Source: Hyphomicrobium sp. MC1
Lineage (GTDB): Bacteria > Pseudomonadota > Alphaproteobacteria > Rhizobiales > Hyphomicrobiaceae
DNA: 64,000 nt
Assembly (NCBI RefSeq): GCF_000253295.1
Contig: NC_015717.1
Span: 3,410,001 to 3,474,000, forward strand
Direction: 5' to 3'
Every line of letters begins with the position of its first letter. Position 1 is the stretch's first letter. Both the position numbers and the translations under genes were made by a program. The notes under the pieces were generated by a model. It was not told the origin of the DNA and ran no database searches. It worked only from the letters and a program-made list of their open reading frames with translations. Below, one piece after another: positions 16,417 to 24,758 of the stretch.

Positions 16417-18738
16417 TCAACGCCGAGACAAACGAAAATACAGTTCTGACAGCCTCATTGGCAGATCTTCGACGCCAAGCACGGGCATCGTATTCCCTCG
16501 GCCGAAAATATTTGGCGCTGATCCCGATGGCGAACCGACAATAACGCCGAAGCTGTCTATCCCCCGGCCCCTTAGTCCAACGACCGCGCGACGCGCATCT
16601 TCCACTAAGTCGAGAGGATCATGCGTATCCACGTCGGACGGCTCACCGTCCGTAAGAACGATAATCAATTTACGATAGCTCGAAACACCATCAAGAACCG
16701 CGCCTGAATGGCGCAATGCCGTTCCGAGCCGAGTGGAAAGTCCGGATTTCAAACCGGCGAGCCGCGAGACCACTTGCCTGTCGTAGGGCTGGGCGAATGC
16801 TTTGATCTGAGTAAAGCGCACGTCGTCGTGACCGTTGGACGCAAATGCAAGAAGTGCGAAAGGATCTCCAAGCGCGGCCAGAGCCTCCGCAAGCGCCGCA
16901 ACAGCAACCCGTTCCGTATCGAGAATACTACGGCCGGTGGTCGTTACCTGCGCTCGCGTGGATTCGGAAATATCAATCAACAGCGCGATCGCAACGCTAC
17001 GTGCTGCGACATGAGATTTGCGAAAGATGCGTCCATCCGGGAGTTCGCCCCCGCGCAGTGCGATGCCCGCGTCAATAACGGCATCGAGATCGAGGTCGGG
17101 CCCCTCGACTTGCCGCGTAAGCCGCACGGAGCGACCGACACTTGCGCGCTGCATCAGTTGACGGATGCGTAGCCGGACCGGCGTGGCCGCATCCAGCGCC
17201 TCCTCGACGAGGCGCGGATCGCCTGTTGCTGCTGGGATTTCACGCACTGTCGACCAATCGCGACGTTCAAGTCCGGAGGCGCGATCCCATTCAGGGTAGC
17301 GCGCAATGATCATTCCTGGCTGGTCCGGAGACGTAGGCCGCGCGCGTCCTGCCGACTGGCGTTCGGCCTGCGAGCGATCGTCAAGTGGCGCATCGACGTC
17401 TTCCGTGCGTTCCATTCTTGCGGCTTCGACCAACATCTCGTGCGACTCGGCTGCAATGCCGCTGTCATCGTCGAAATCCCACAATCCAAGACCATCGTCC
17501 CGGTAGGGCGGTTCGACAACAAAAGATTTCGCGTTGAACTGGAGACGCATTTGGCCCAGATCGTTACCGAGAAGGCCACCGATATCTCGGCTAATCGATG
17601 GATCGTCGAGGCGCGCCCAAGCGGCTTCGAACAAACGCCGACCTTTCGTAACGACACCATGATCGTCCTTGTAGGAAGGATCGAACAACGCGCGCGCAAG
17701 CCTCGTCATAATCGCTTCGGCCGTATTTAGATCGCTGGCTTGCGCTATATGATAAGGTGACCAAAGTGTCCTCAGGCCCGGAAGACGCTGCATCGCCAGC
17801 GTCTCGATACGTGCGTCCTCTATGAGATTGACAAGAGCAATCTGCAATGGCTTGAGCGATCCAATCCGAAATGGCAAACCGCCGAACACGAGATGGGCGC
17901 TCGCATGTGCTGCGCACGCGCGGAACAAATGGCGTGCTTCTTCATCGTCTATGCCTTGAAAATGTTCCGGCAATCGGATCACTGGGCCAGCGATATTGGC
18001 GCGCCTTGGTTGCGGACGATTTTCAGAACCAACAAGAGCTCGCAGGTTCGGGGGACGCCCCCAAAGCGCCGTGAGAAAAAGCGTCAACGTTCGGTCGAGT
18101 TCATCGAAATGCGGACCGCCTTGTTCTTTCCGCACAAGCCTTCGCGCAATGTCGTCTTCAAGCGCGAAAAAAACGCGACGGCGTTCGCGATCCTCTGCAG
18201 CGGATCGCTTGAGACCGACGGATATGAAATGCTCGAATACGTTGATGTCACGAGCCTCAAGTGCATCAGACGTCCGCAACGCCAGAGATTCGACGCACTC
18301 CGGCGCTGCGCTCGCGAGTTCTCTCATGGCTTGCCACCATCGGAGAAATGCACGGGCATCCTCCAGTCGAAGGTCTGCTACCCTGCTCGCCAGAAGCGTT
18401 GCGGCGGCGGCGCGTGAACCTGCATTGCGACAGATATCTGCAGTGATTACCGCGACATTCGTGCCGAACTCCAATCCGCGCCTTTGATACTGCTCCCGGC
18501 TCACATGCCAATACGCGGTTAGACATCCTGGCCCGACATTGACATCAGCAAGGATCAGGACCGCTTTCGCCCATGCTTCGAGTTCATCCTGGCCACAACG
18601 GAGGCTCAGGAAATCCCAAACATCACCGAAGGCACCACTCAAATCGCTCCGCCGACGCATTAGAAGTTGAAGTCGGGCAGACGCGCGTCCCTGAGACGGA
18701 GCGGTAACCGACTCCCCGGGGTGGGCTGATGTCATCAT
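16417..18738 (-). CDS. VWA domain protein of CbbO/NorD type
   Basis: 773 residues. A long helical N-terminal part is followed by a C-terminal von Willebrand A domain at roughly 575-770. The MIDAS residues are visible: IALLIDISESTR (DxSxS) and IIVLTDGEPSD. Together with the adjacent MoxR-type ATPase this is the CbbQ/CbbO, NorQ/NorD arrangement, in which the pair remodels a metalloenzyme (Rubisco activation, NO reductase maturation). Here neither target is present; nearby candidates are the amidase, a cobalt enzyme elsewhere, or the tubulin-like pair. It is encoded 12 bases after the ATPase gene. The substrate is unknown. Confidence 0.82.
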   Translation of the reverse strand: MMTSAHPGESVTAPSQGRASARLQLLMRRRSDLSGAFGDVWDFLSLRCGQDELEAWAKAVLILADVNVGPGCLTAYWHVSREQYQRRGLEFGTNVAVITADICRNAGSRAAAATLLASRVADLRLEDARAFLRWWQAMRELASAAPECVESLALRTSDALEARDINVFEHFISVGLKRSAAEDRERRRVFFALEDDIARRLVRKEQGGPHFDELDRTLTLFLTALWGRPPNLRALVGSENRPQPRRANIAGPVIRLPEHFQGIDDEEARHLFRACAAHASAHLVFGGLPFRIGSLKPLQIALVNLIEDARIETLAMQRLPGLRTLWSPYHIAQASDLNTAEAIMTRLARALFDPSYKDDHGVVTKGRRLFEAAWARLDDPSISRDIGGLLGNDLGQMRLQFNAKSFVVEPPYRDDGLGLWDFDDDSGIAAESHEMLVEAARMERTEDVDAPLDDRSQAERQSAGRARPTSPDQPGMIIARYPEWDRASGLERRDWSTVREIPAATGDPRLVEEALDAATPVRLRIRQLMQRASVGRSVRLTRQVEGPDLDLDAVIDAGIALRGGELPDGRIFRKSHVAARSVAIALLIDISESTRAQVTTTGRSILDTERVAVAALAEALAALGDPFALLAFASNGHDDVRFTQIKAFAQPYDRQVVSRLAGLKSGLSTRLGTALRHSGAVLDGVSSYRKLIIVLTDGEPSDVDTHDPLDLVEDARRAVVGLRGRGIDSFGVIVGSPSGSAPNIFGRGNTMPVLGVEDLPMRLSELYFRLSRR

Positions 18739-18750
18739 CCCGGAGCCTAC

Positions 18751-19551
18751 CTACATCAGGCAGGCGGCGATGGCGTCGCTGAGCGCCGAACGCACGTCAC
18801 GATCGTCGGAAATCGGTAGTACTATGCTCGCATGCACCGCTGTTGCGATAGGAACTCCGGTTTTGATCAAGTGACCAGCGTGGATCAGCATTCGCGTCGA
18901 AGCACCTTCGTCGAGTCCTTGGCCTCGCAAGTTGCGCGACCGTTCCGCGATTGTCACTAACTGCGCGGCTATGTCCTTCGTCGTTCCTGCTTCGCGCATG
19001 ACGATCGAGGTCTCGACTGCCGGCGATGGATAATCGAAATCAATTGCGATGAACCGTTGCTTTGTCGATTCTTTTAAATCCTTGATCGCGCTTTGGTAGC
19101 CTGGGTTGTACGAGACGACGAGTTGAAAGTCGCGGTGCGCCGGCACCATCTCATTGCGCTTCTCCAGAAACATCACGCGCCGCGCATCGGTTAGTGGATG
19201 AATAACGACCGTAGTGTCCTGTCTGGCTTCCACGATTTCATCAATGTAGCAGATAGCTCCATTACGGACAGCGAGCGTCAGGGGGCCATCATGCCAAACG
19301 GTGCCTTCTGGCGTGAGAAGAAATCGCCCAGCAAGGTCAGCAGCAGTCATGTCTTCATGTGCTGCGACGGTGACGAGCGGACGGTCAAGCCTCCACGCCA
19401 TATGCTCAACGAAACGGGTCTTGCCGCAGCCCGTCGGACCTTTGAGCATAACCGGAAGGCGACTGGCGTACGCCGCTTGGAACACCGCGATCTCGTCTCC
19501 GATGCTCTGATAATAAGGCTCATCCCCTATGCGATAGACTTGCAGATCCAT
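18751..19551 (-). CDS. MoxR/CbbQ-type AAA+ ATPase
   Basis: 266 residues from the ATG at 19551, which has GGAG nine bases upstream; an upstream TTG would add 14 poorly fitting residues. Walker A MLKGPTGCGKTRF (about 36-48), Walker B ICYIDEIVEA, sensor-like VVSYNPGYQ and arginine finger region STKQRFIAIDF are all present. It forms hexameric rings in characterised relatives (CbbQ, NorQ, NirQ) and uses ATP to remodel a target through the VWA partner. It follows amiR in the same direction after a 282-base leader with a dual-hairpin motif, so amide-dependent antitermination of this gene is plausible. Pseudomonas has an ATPase, AmiB, in the corresponding ami operon. Confidence 0.87.
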   Translation of the reverse strand: MDLQVYRIGDEPYYQSIGDEIAVFQAAYASRLPVMLKGPTGCGKTRFVEHMAWRLDRPLVTVAAHEDMTAADLAGRFLLTPEGTVWHDGPLTLAVRNGAICYIDEIVEARQDTTVVIHPLTDARRVMFLEKRNEMVPAHRDFQLVVSYNPGYQSAIKDLKESTKQRFIAIDFDYPSPAVETSIVMREAGTTKDIAAQLVTIAERSRNLRGQGLDEGASTRMLIHAGHLIKTGVPIATAVHASIVLPISDDRDVRSALSDAIAACLM

Positions 19552-19594
19552 CGAACAACTCCGTTGAGATCGTTCAGATTCGCAGGTGCGCAAA

Positions 19595-19611
19595 AGCGCT
19601 AGCCCCGCGCT
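19595..19611 (-). terminator. Weak terminator-like hairpin before the MoxR gene
   Basis: On the minus strand AGCGC pairs with GCGCT around a 7-base loop and is followed by TTTTG. It lies between the dual-hairpin motif and the ATPase start, where an antitermination target would be expected. Confidence 0.35.
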
Positions 19612-19653
19612 CTCACGCAGGGCAAGGAAACCCTGGAATTTGGTGTATCGAGG

Positions 19654-19700
19654 CCGACGATGCTGTCGGATGAATTAGATGTCGCCGACGGTGTTGTCGG
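19654..19700 (-). promoter_or_regulatory. Candidate ANTAR dual-hexaloop RNA element
   Basis: On the minus strand two hairpins share the same 5-base stem, CCGAC/GTCGG, each with a six-base loop: AACACC (19700-19685) and AGCATC (19669-19654), 15 bases apart. ANTAR proteins such as AmiR bind paired hexaloop stem-loops. Loop base 1 is A in both, as the consensus asks; base 4 is A rather than the consensus G. Confidence 0.45.
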
Positions 19701-19833
19701 TCGAAAGTCTGTGCTTCAAAAAGCTAGAGCACTTAAACATAAAGTACGACCGCCAGACAAGCAGCTAGCGGCCCCTTCACCCCCATTTCCCAGTAGCCCT
19801 TAGATGATTGTAAATGCTCCAGCCAAACGTTCC

Positions 19834-20505
19834 TTAGCGCGGCAACCCACCCAAAAGGCCATACGATGACACAATCGCTTCGGCGATATTGCTTACCGGA
19901 ACCCGTCGGGCCATCGCCTGCGAGCGGATATATTGGTACGCCTCTTCGCTGCTCACCGACCGCATATTCATGACAATCGTCTTGGCCCGCTCGATCGCAC
20001 GCATCGCCCGCAAGTTCTCCTCGAGCTTGGCAGCTTTGCTGCGAAGACGGCGCTCATAGCGGAACTGGCTCAATCCCATTATCACGCTAGCTTTGACCGC
20101 ATTTGCTGTAAAAGGTCGAGCTAAGACGGCATCCGGCGTCACGGCTTCCAGCATCGCCGATGAGAACGGCTCGGTCTGAGGCAACATAATTACCAGCGCG
20201 GCCGTTGCTTCCCCGATCGACCATGGCAACCGGCGTTCCAGGTTCGGCGAATAATCACAGAATATGATTTCGGCGTCAGTCGGGAGCGTGCCGGCGTGTC
20301 TGTTGACCAGTCGCACATCCATCCTGAGCTTTTTGAGTTCGCGCATTAGAAGATCGAGTTGATCTTCCACTTCGGTCTCGACGATTACGCGCAATTCGTG
20401 AAGTTTGCGCAACGTCCCAAATGCCTGGACGTCTGTATCGCCAGGACCATCGCACGTCTCTATGTCTTTCATAGTCATTTCCGAATTGGCCTGAGATGTG
20501 GTCAC
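19834..20505 (-). CDS. amiR: AmiR-like ANTAR transcription antiterminator
   Basis: 223 residues. A pseudo-receiver domain (about 35-140, IFCDYSP and ALVIMLP strands, without a clear phosphoacceptor set) leads into a coiled-coil (KAAKLEENLRAM). The ANTAR three-helix domain follows (RAIERAKTIVMNMRSVSSEEAYQYIRSQA in two blocks). AmiR binds leader RNA and prevents termination when the AmiC sensor releases it on amide binding. The GTG at 20505 lies a few bases past the amiC stop; ATG codons at 20478 and 20472 are alternatives. Targets in this window are probably amiE and the MoxR/VWA genes. Confidence 0.88.
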   Translation of the reverse strand: MTTSQANSEMTMKDIETCDGPGDTDVQAFGTLRKLHELRVIVETEVEDQLDLLMRELKKLRMDVRLVNRHAGTLPTDAEIIFCDYSPNLERRLPWSIGEATAALVIMLPQTEPFSSAMLEAVTPDAVLARPFTANAVKASVIMGLSQFRYERRLRSKAAKLEENLRAMRAIERAKTIVMNMRSVSSEEAYQYIRSQAMARRVPVSNIAEAIVSSYGLLGGLPR

Positions 20506-20510
20506 TTAGC

Positions 20511-21641
20511 TTAATCGATAGGACCGTGGAGGAAGAACGGATCGGCCATCACCATGCTCGGCGTTTCTACCAAGACGTCGAAACTGCCGTTTCGATTGGC
20601 CCGCCCTATCCGGCTCTGCAGATCAGCATGCCCAGTCTCATTGATACTCACACAGCCCTGCGGGGATTCGAAGGACGATCCTAAAACGTAAGGCCGCAAG
20701 ATATCTGTATCGAGCGTGTCCGCCTTCTCCAGCGCCTGGGCGAAAAGATAGATTTGAAAATATGCGGTTTCCGCACATACGTTTGGCGTCGTATGGTCAC
20801 CAAACCGCTTTTTGAATCTTGCAATGAAGGCATTATTTGCGTCGCTTTGAATGCTTTCGAAATAGCAAGCCGCCGTAATGTGCGCTTCGCCCACGTCGCA
20901 GCCCATCGCGTGGATTTCCGCTTCCGTCGTCGTCAGGCTGGCGATTGGCACGCATTTGGGATCAAGACCAGCTTCGGCATAAGCTTGATAAAGATGGCTC
21001 GTGCCTTGTCCGACGACAGTCGAAAAGACGACATCTGCGCCCGACTCTTTAACGGCCTGCGCAATCGGCTTGAAAGCAGCACGGGGCGAATGAATGTCGA
21101 CATACTGCTCTGCGGCTACGATACCTCCTTGCGACAGAAGGCACTCCCGCAGGAAGCGATTGGTCTGGCGCGGATAGACGTAGTCAGATCCAATGAGAAA
21201 AAAGCGCGGGCCATAGGTCCGGAGCATATATGAGCACAACTTGACGATCGTCTGATTTGGCGCTGCACCTGTATAAATGACGTTAGGCGATGCTTCGAAG
21301 CCTTCGTATGGGGTGGGATACCAAAGCAGACCGTTAAAACGCTCTACCACCGGCATGATCGCTTTCCGGCTCGCCGAGGTATAGCAACCGAAGATCGACG
21401 TCACGCCGTCCTTGATCATCAGTTTCTTAGCAACATCGACATAAGAACTTGCCGAAGAGCCCGGTTCATAAATAACGGGAACGATTTCCCGCCCGTTGAC
21501 ACCTCCGCCGGCGTTGATCTCATCGATCGCGAGCAATGTTCCACACAGCTGGGTCCGTTCGACCTCCGAAGTCCAGTTCGTCTGAGAGAACAGGATGCCG
21601 ATGCGCCAAGGTTCGTTTTTTGAGCGTTGGTTACGCGGCAT
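20511..21641 (-). CDS. amiC: AmiC-like amide sensor (periplasmic-binding-protein fold)
   Basis: 376 residues from the ATG at 21641, which has GGAGG nine bases upstream. It aligns by eye with Pseudomonas AmiC over its whole length: IGILFSQTNWTSEVER, PVVERFNGLLWYPTPYEGF, GSDYVYPRQTNR, VVFSTVVGQGTSHLY and PIASLTTTEAEI. There is no signal peptide, as expected for a cytoplasmic sensor rather than an ABC binding protein. It would bind short amides and release AmiR. UrtA-type urea-binding proteins are the main alternative, but they carry a signal peptide and longer C terminus. Confidence 0.9.
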   Translation of the reverse strand: MPRNQRSKNEPWRIGILFSQTNWTSEVERTQLCGTLLAIDEINAGGGVNGREIVPVIYEPGSSASSYVDVAKKLMIKDGVTSIFGCYTSASRKAIMPVVERFNGLLWYPTPYEGFEASPNVIYTGAAPNQTIVKLCSYMLRTYGPRFFLIGSDYVYPRQTNRFLRECLLSQGGIVAAEQYVDIHSPRAAFKPIAQAVKESGADVVFSTVVGQGTSHLYQAYAEAGLDPKCVPIASLTTTEAEIHAMGCDVGEAHITAACYFESIQSDANNAFIARFKKRFGDHTTPNVCAETAYFQIYLFAQALEKADTLDTDILRPYVLGSSFESPQGCVSINETGHADLQSRIGRANRNGSFDVLVETPSMVMADPFFLHGPID

Positions 21642-21695
21642 GAGGTAAAGCCTCCGTTCGCACCTACCAAGAACCATTGGGACTTAAAACGAATA

Positions 21696-22125
21696 CTACA
21701 GCGGAATAGAATGGTAATCAGGTGCCCAGATGAAGTTCTTATCGACATTATCGTGAACTGACTTCAGTGCATTTTTTGCGCCACATCTCGCAGGTGCTGA
21801 AGGAGGACTTTTGACCCCCCTGCTCCAGCAATCTGCTTTTCTGCGCATCAAGACGCTCGATAAATGTGCAACTCCTCTACGCTGCGCTATCGAATAGTTC
21901 CCTAGCTTGGCGAGCGTGGCCCGCTTTTCGAGCGACGATGCTTTATAGTCCTTAATCTCGATATCGCCAAAGCGAACGGAACCGGCATCGAGAAAGTCCG
22001 CGCGGAATCGGCCGTGACAGACGCACGTCATCTTAATGCCAAAAGGCTCCATTTCCTTGGCAAGACTCTCCGATCAGCCCGAGACCGCATGTTTGGTTGA
22101 GAAATAAAATCCGGGATCGTCACAT
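21696..22125 (-). pseudogene. Short-chain dehydrogenase/reductase remnant
   Basis: The 3' half of an SDR gene is recognisable in two frames. FYFSTKHAVSG (with the catalytic-type Y-x-x-x-K) stops at a TGA. One frame over, SESLAKEMEPFGIKMT continues with RADFLDAGSVRFGDIEIKDY. In intact SDRs these blocks are contiguous. The catalytic serine region and the N-terminal nucleotide-binding half are missing upstream, and the C terminus has drifted. A truncated, frameshifted gene left after recombination. Confidence 0.7.
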
Positions 22126-22130
22126 GATCC

Positions 22131-22702
22131 CAAGCTCTCGCGGACGCCGCCCCTCCGCCGAGCGTACGCTTGTATGATGCCTCATCAAGACCGTCGCCAC
22201 AGAGCAGCCGATGGCGGACGAGACGGAACAGGTCGCTCCTCTTAGGATCTCCGTGGCGGACTAAGCCAATTCGCCCTAAAACGCGGGCCTGCCGCTTGCC
22301 CCGCTCCTGTCGGGGTAGTGGGGGACAGAAGCGAACGGCAGACCCGCGTAGAAGTTCATGCCGGAAAGACGACCGAGGAACCGGCATGTATGCGTCTACA
22401 CTGGCGTTTGTAGCTTATTGATACCGAGGAAGGATGAACTTCGCGCGTCGAAGTGTAACTAAGTGTGTCGCAGCGGGGTTTAGGCAAGTATTACCGCCGA
22501 GCAGCGAGGCACTGACTTTGGAGTTGGGACTGCGAGGCATCGATGGCCGTCTCAAGTTTTCAAGTTCGGGGAAGAACGCCAGCATGGCAAAAATATCTGC
22601 GCCCCAACCCAAGTAACGAGCGCGAGTGTTTCGGACACGTTCGGAACTAGCGCCTAAGGCGCCGTAAGGGTGCGCCAAGGATTTGCGCAGAGAGATGTCG
22701 GT
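22131..22702. other. Scarred intergenic DNA with a long imperfect hairpin
   Basis: No gene is supported. Short ORFs on both strands (22170-22421, 22434-22616, 22415-22678) lack family features. The stretch holds the inverted repeat at 22281-22349 and borders an SDR pseudogene, which fits past insertion or deletion. Confidence 0.45.
22281..22349. repeat. 69-base hairpin (inverted repeat)
   Basis: ACGCGGGCCTGCCG at 22281-22294 pairs with CGGCAGACCCGCGT at 22336-22349 with one mismatch. Inside, CTGTC and GACAG can form a second stem. It could be a mobile-element end, a repeat family or a structured RNA. Confidence 0.5.
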
Positions 22703-23473
22703 TTACAGCCCGATGAGTTGGCGCAAATAAGGTCCCCACCCCATCGAACGCTTCGCTGCGGATCCGGTTCGGTCGACCGAGATAACCAGTGATGCCGTCA
22801 ACGTGTCCGGCGTTTCGTCGATGGTGAAGACGATGCCGCCTCCTTCGCGCTTGCCTTCCTTGAAAATGAAGTCCGAGTTATTGTCAGTGTCGGGATTGGG
22901 CCGTTGCTTATACGGCACCTGTTCGCGATAAATTCGCTTACTCAAATCGTCAGGAAAGTAGATTTGTCCGGTGACAAGCGTGAGTTCGTCGAGGAAAACT
23001 TTTACGTGGATATGCGGCGTCCTCCCGGGGTACCAGCCTGGATAGATGGTGCGAAACAGGACTCTTCCGCCCCCATCTGTCATTTGGGTGCCGCGCAGAT
23101 AAATCTCGTCCGTCGTAGATATCCGGCGATCATCGCCCTGATGCGCATAGCCCGAATAGACGCCGCGCGCATCAGCATGCCAGACATCGACACGAGCGCC
23201 GGTCATTGGTTTGCATGTCGTCGCATCGATCACAGTGAGCAGCATGATCGTGCTTAGCCCCGGCCGTCCTTCGCGAATATCGGAGCGAATTAGTTTTCGA
23301 TCGAAGTAGTACGGTCCTTCGATCGCTTGGGGGAAAAGCGTGCACTCTCCCGGCTGGCCAACGGGTGAATTATCAGTGGCATATGCTTCAGTTGGCGTTT
23401 CAACGAGTTTGACGGCCGCAGTGCCGAGCAGCAATCCACGTACTGCCTGCCGTCGGGAAAACATGTGTTTCAT
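22703..23473 (-). CDS. Exported intradiol ring-cleavage dioxygenase
   Basis: 256 residues from the ATG at 23473. The N terminus has a twin-arginine signal (SRRQAVRGLLLGTAAVKL). The dioxygenase core shows the Fe(III) ligands of the protocatechuate/catechol dioxygenase fold: EGPYYFDR (Tyr), YPGWYPGRTPHIHVKV (Tyr and two His), and the beta-sandwich strands VIDATTCKPMTGARVDVWHAD. Secreted members of this family act on catechol-like aromatics outside the cytoplasm; the substrate here is not known. It stands alone between a pseudogene region and two very small genes. Confidence 0.88.
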   Translation of the reverse strand: MKHMFSRRQAVRGLLLGTAAVKLVETPTEAYATDNSPVGQPGECTLFPQAIEGPYYFDRKLIRSDIREGRPGLSTIMLLTVIDATTCKPMTGARVDVWHADARGVYSGYAHQGDDRRISTTDEIYLRGTQMTDGGGRVLFRTIYPGWYPGRTPHIHVKVFLDELTLVTGQIYFPDDLSKRIYREQVPYKQRPNPDTDNNSDFIFKEGKREGGGIVFTIDETPDTLTASLVISVDRTGSAAKRSMGWGPYLRQLIGL

Positions 23474-23589
23474 GTCACGTTCCAAAAATCTTCGCCGACA
23501 GCAACTGATCTATGGCCTAAACTGAAGATCAAGCTGATAAAACCTCAATTCCAGCCCCAAGAATGCGCGAGCCTTCTTAAGCGCAACGA

Positions 23590-23751
23590 CTAATAGACCT
23601 GCCATCTCGGGTACAGCGCCGACATCTCCAAAAACTCCTCTTCCCTCAATGCACCGTCGCGTATGAGGCTTAGAGCCAATTGCTCGGATGCCGTCCGGGG
23701 TTGAACGTTCAGCAAAAGCTGCCGATTCATATTTTTTGGTTCCATATTCAT
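23590..23751 (-). CDS. Small protein, 53 residues, unknown
   Basis: The ORF reads MNMEPKNMNRQLLLNVQPRT and ends LYPRWQVY. It has protein-like composition (RTASEQLALSLIRDGALREEEFLEM, a helix pair) but no recognised family. It begins 14 bases after the stop of the 27-residue gene on the same strand. No strong ribosome binding site is seen at the ATG, so translation coupling may be used. Too short for usual gene callers. Confidence 0.4.
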   Translation of the reverse strand: MNMEPKNMNRQLLLNVQPRTASEQLALSLIRDGALREEEFLEMSALYPRWQVY

Positions 23752-23765
23752 TTTGCTAAATGCCA

Positions 23766-23849
23766 TCAGACGGGCGCGCTCGTCACTGCGATAACAAAGA
23801 ACAGAAACGTCAGTGTGAGCAGCAATCCGATTTCATAAAAGCGTGTCAT
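23766..23849 (-). CDS. Very small membrane peptide, 27 residues
   Basis: The ORF encodes MTRFYEIGLLLTLTFLFFVI plus a seven-residue tail ending SAPV, essentially one transmembrane helix. It has an excellent ribosome binding site, GAGGAGACGGTG, directly before the ATG. It lies about 60 bases downstream of the Spy/CpxP-like gene on the same strand. Small membrane peptides in envelope-stress loci often modulate a sensor or transporter; no function is claimed here. Confidence 0.5.
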   Translation of the reverse strand: MTRFYEIGLLLTLTFLFFVIAVTSAPV

Positions 23850-23911
23850 CACCGTCTCCTCAAATGTGCTGGACGCGAAGAGATAGGAAGCTCCGCGCCC
23901 AGCATCTCCGC

Positions 23912-24550
23912 TCACAACGGGTCGGGATGCAGACCGTCAGGTCCGTTCCCGCCACCCAAACCCGGAGGCGGAACGAGATTGAAAGGCGGCGGCGGCATCG
24001 GTCCGTCGTGCGGCGGAGGCATGATGCGCTGTTCTATTGCACTAACTTTGGTCAACTGTTCGGGCGTGAGTTTTGCCCGAAGAGCTTCGATAGCTTTCTT
24101 GAGGGCTTCTGCATCGTGACCGCGCGCGACCGCGTCATCTGCCATTTTCTCAGCGAACGCGAAGGGCTTTTGTTGATCACCCGCCGCCGGTTCCGGCTCT
24201 TTCTTACCGGGACGAGGCGGCTTGGCGACATTCAGCAACGCGTCTGTAAAGTCGCGCCAAGCATCAAGTTGTTCGACACGAATGCCGATCTCGGTCTCAG
24301 CTTCGGACAGAAGCGAAGCCAAGGGACGAGGACCATGCGGCGGCGGGGGCGGCGGCATGGACGCGAACATTCCGCAACCCGGGAATTTGTCGCCCATTCC
24401 ATGGATACCGGGCCCCATCGCCATTTGCTGCTGCGGCGGCATTTTGCTGGTTGGCTCTGCGGCCGCACTCGAATAGATGGCGGCGCCACAGACGAGTGAC
24501 ATTGCGGCGGCAGCCGTCACTACGATGACGGATCGTTTATTCCTGGACAC
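23912..24550 (-). CDS. Spy/CpxP-like periplasmic protein (LTXXQ motif)
   Basis: 212 residues from a GTG at 24550, chosen because GAGGAGG lies directly upstream. A Sec signal (SVIVVTAAAAMSLVCGAAIY) is followed by a proline-rich, methionine-rich segment (MPPQQQMAMGPG, PPPPPPHGP). A helical domain containing LTPEQLTKV, the LTxxQ motif, comes next, then another proline-rich tail. Relatives Spy and CpxP are periplasmic chaperones that also dampen the Cpx sensor. It is divergent from a response-regulator/histidine-kinase pair and probably regulated by, or feeding back on, that system. Methionine and histidine content could point to metal sensing. Confidence 0.78.
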   Translation of the reverse strand: MSRNKRSVIVVTAAAAMSLVCGAAIYSSAAAEPTSKMPPQQQMAMGPGIHGMGDKFPGCGMFASMPPPPPPHGPRPLASLLSEAETEIGIRVEQLDAWRDFTDALLNVAKPPRPGKKEPEPAAGDQQKPFAFAEKMADDAVARGHDAEALKKAIEALRAKLTPEQLTKVSAIEQRIMPPPHDGPMPPPPFNLVPPPGLGGGNGPDGLHPDPL

Positions 24551-24758
24551 GACAACCTCCTCAGCTTCACGGCGGATCACCAAAAAGCTTTCAAAGCTCT
24601 CGCGATCACCGGTTGCGCCGTATCTAACAGAGCGAAGGGAGGTTTGGATTTCGGGGACACTTCGAACTGTAACGGTCCGTTACAGAAATGAGATTGTTGT
24701 GTGGCTGACCAAGCAATAAAGAAGATAGAATGCCAGTTAGAACCCCAAAGGCGATAAG

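Noticed and set aside
8438..21641. Nitrile hydratase subunits expected beside CobW and amidase
   Set aside because: No ORF in the window shows the CxxCSC metal site or nitrile hydratase features.
22170..22678. Short ORFs on both strands in the scarred region
   Set aside because: No conserved motifs, no ribosome binding sites, and mutually overlapping frames.
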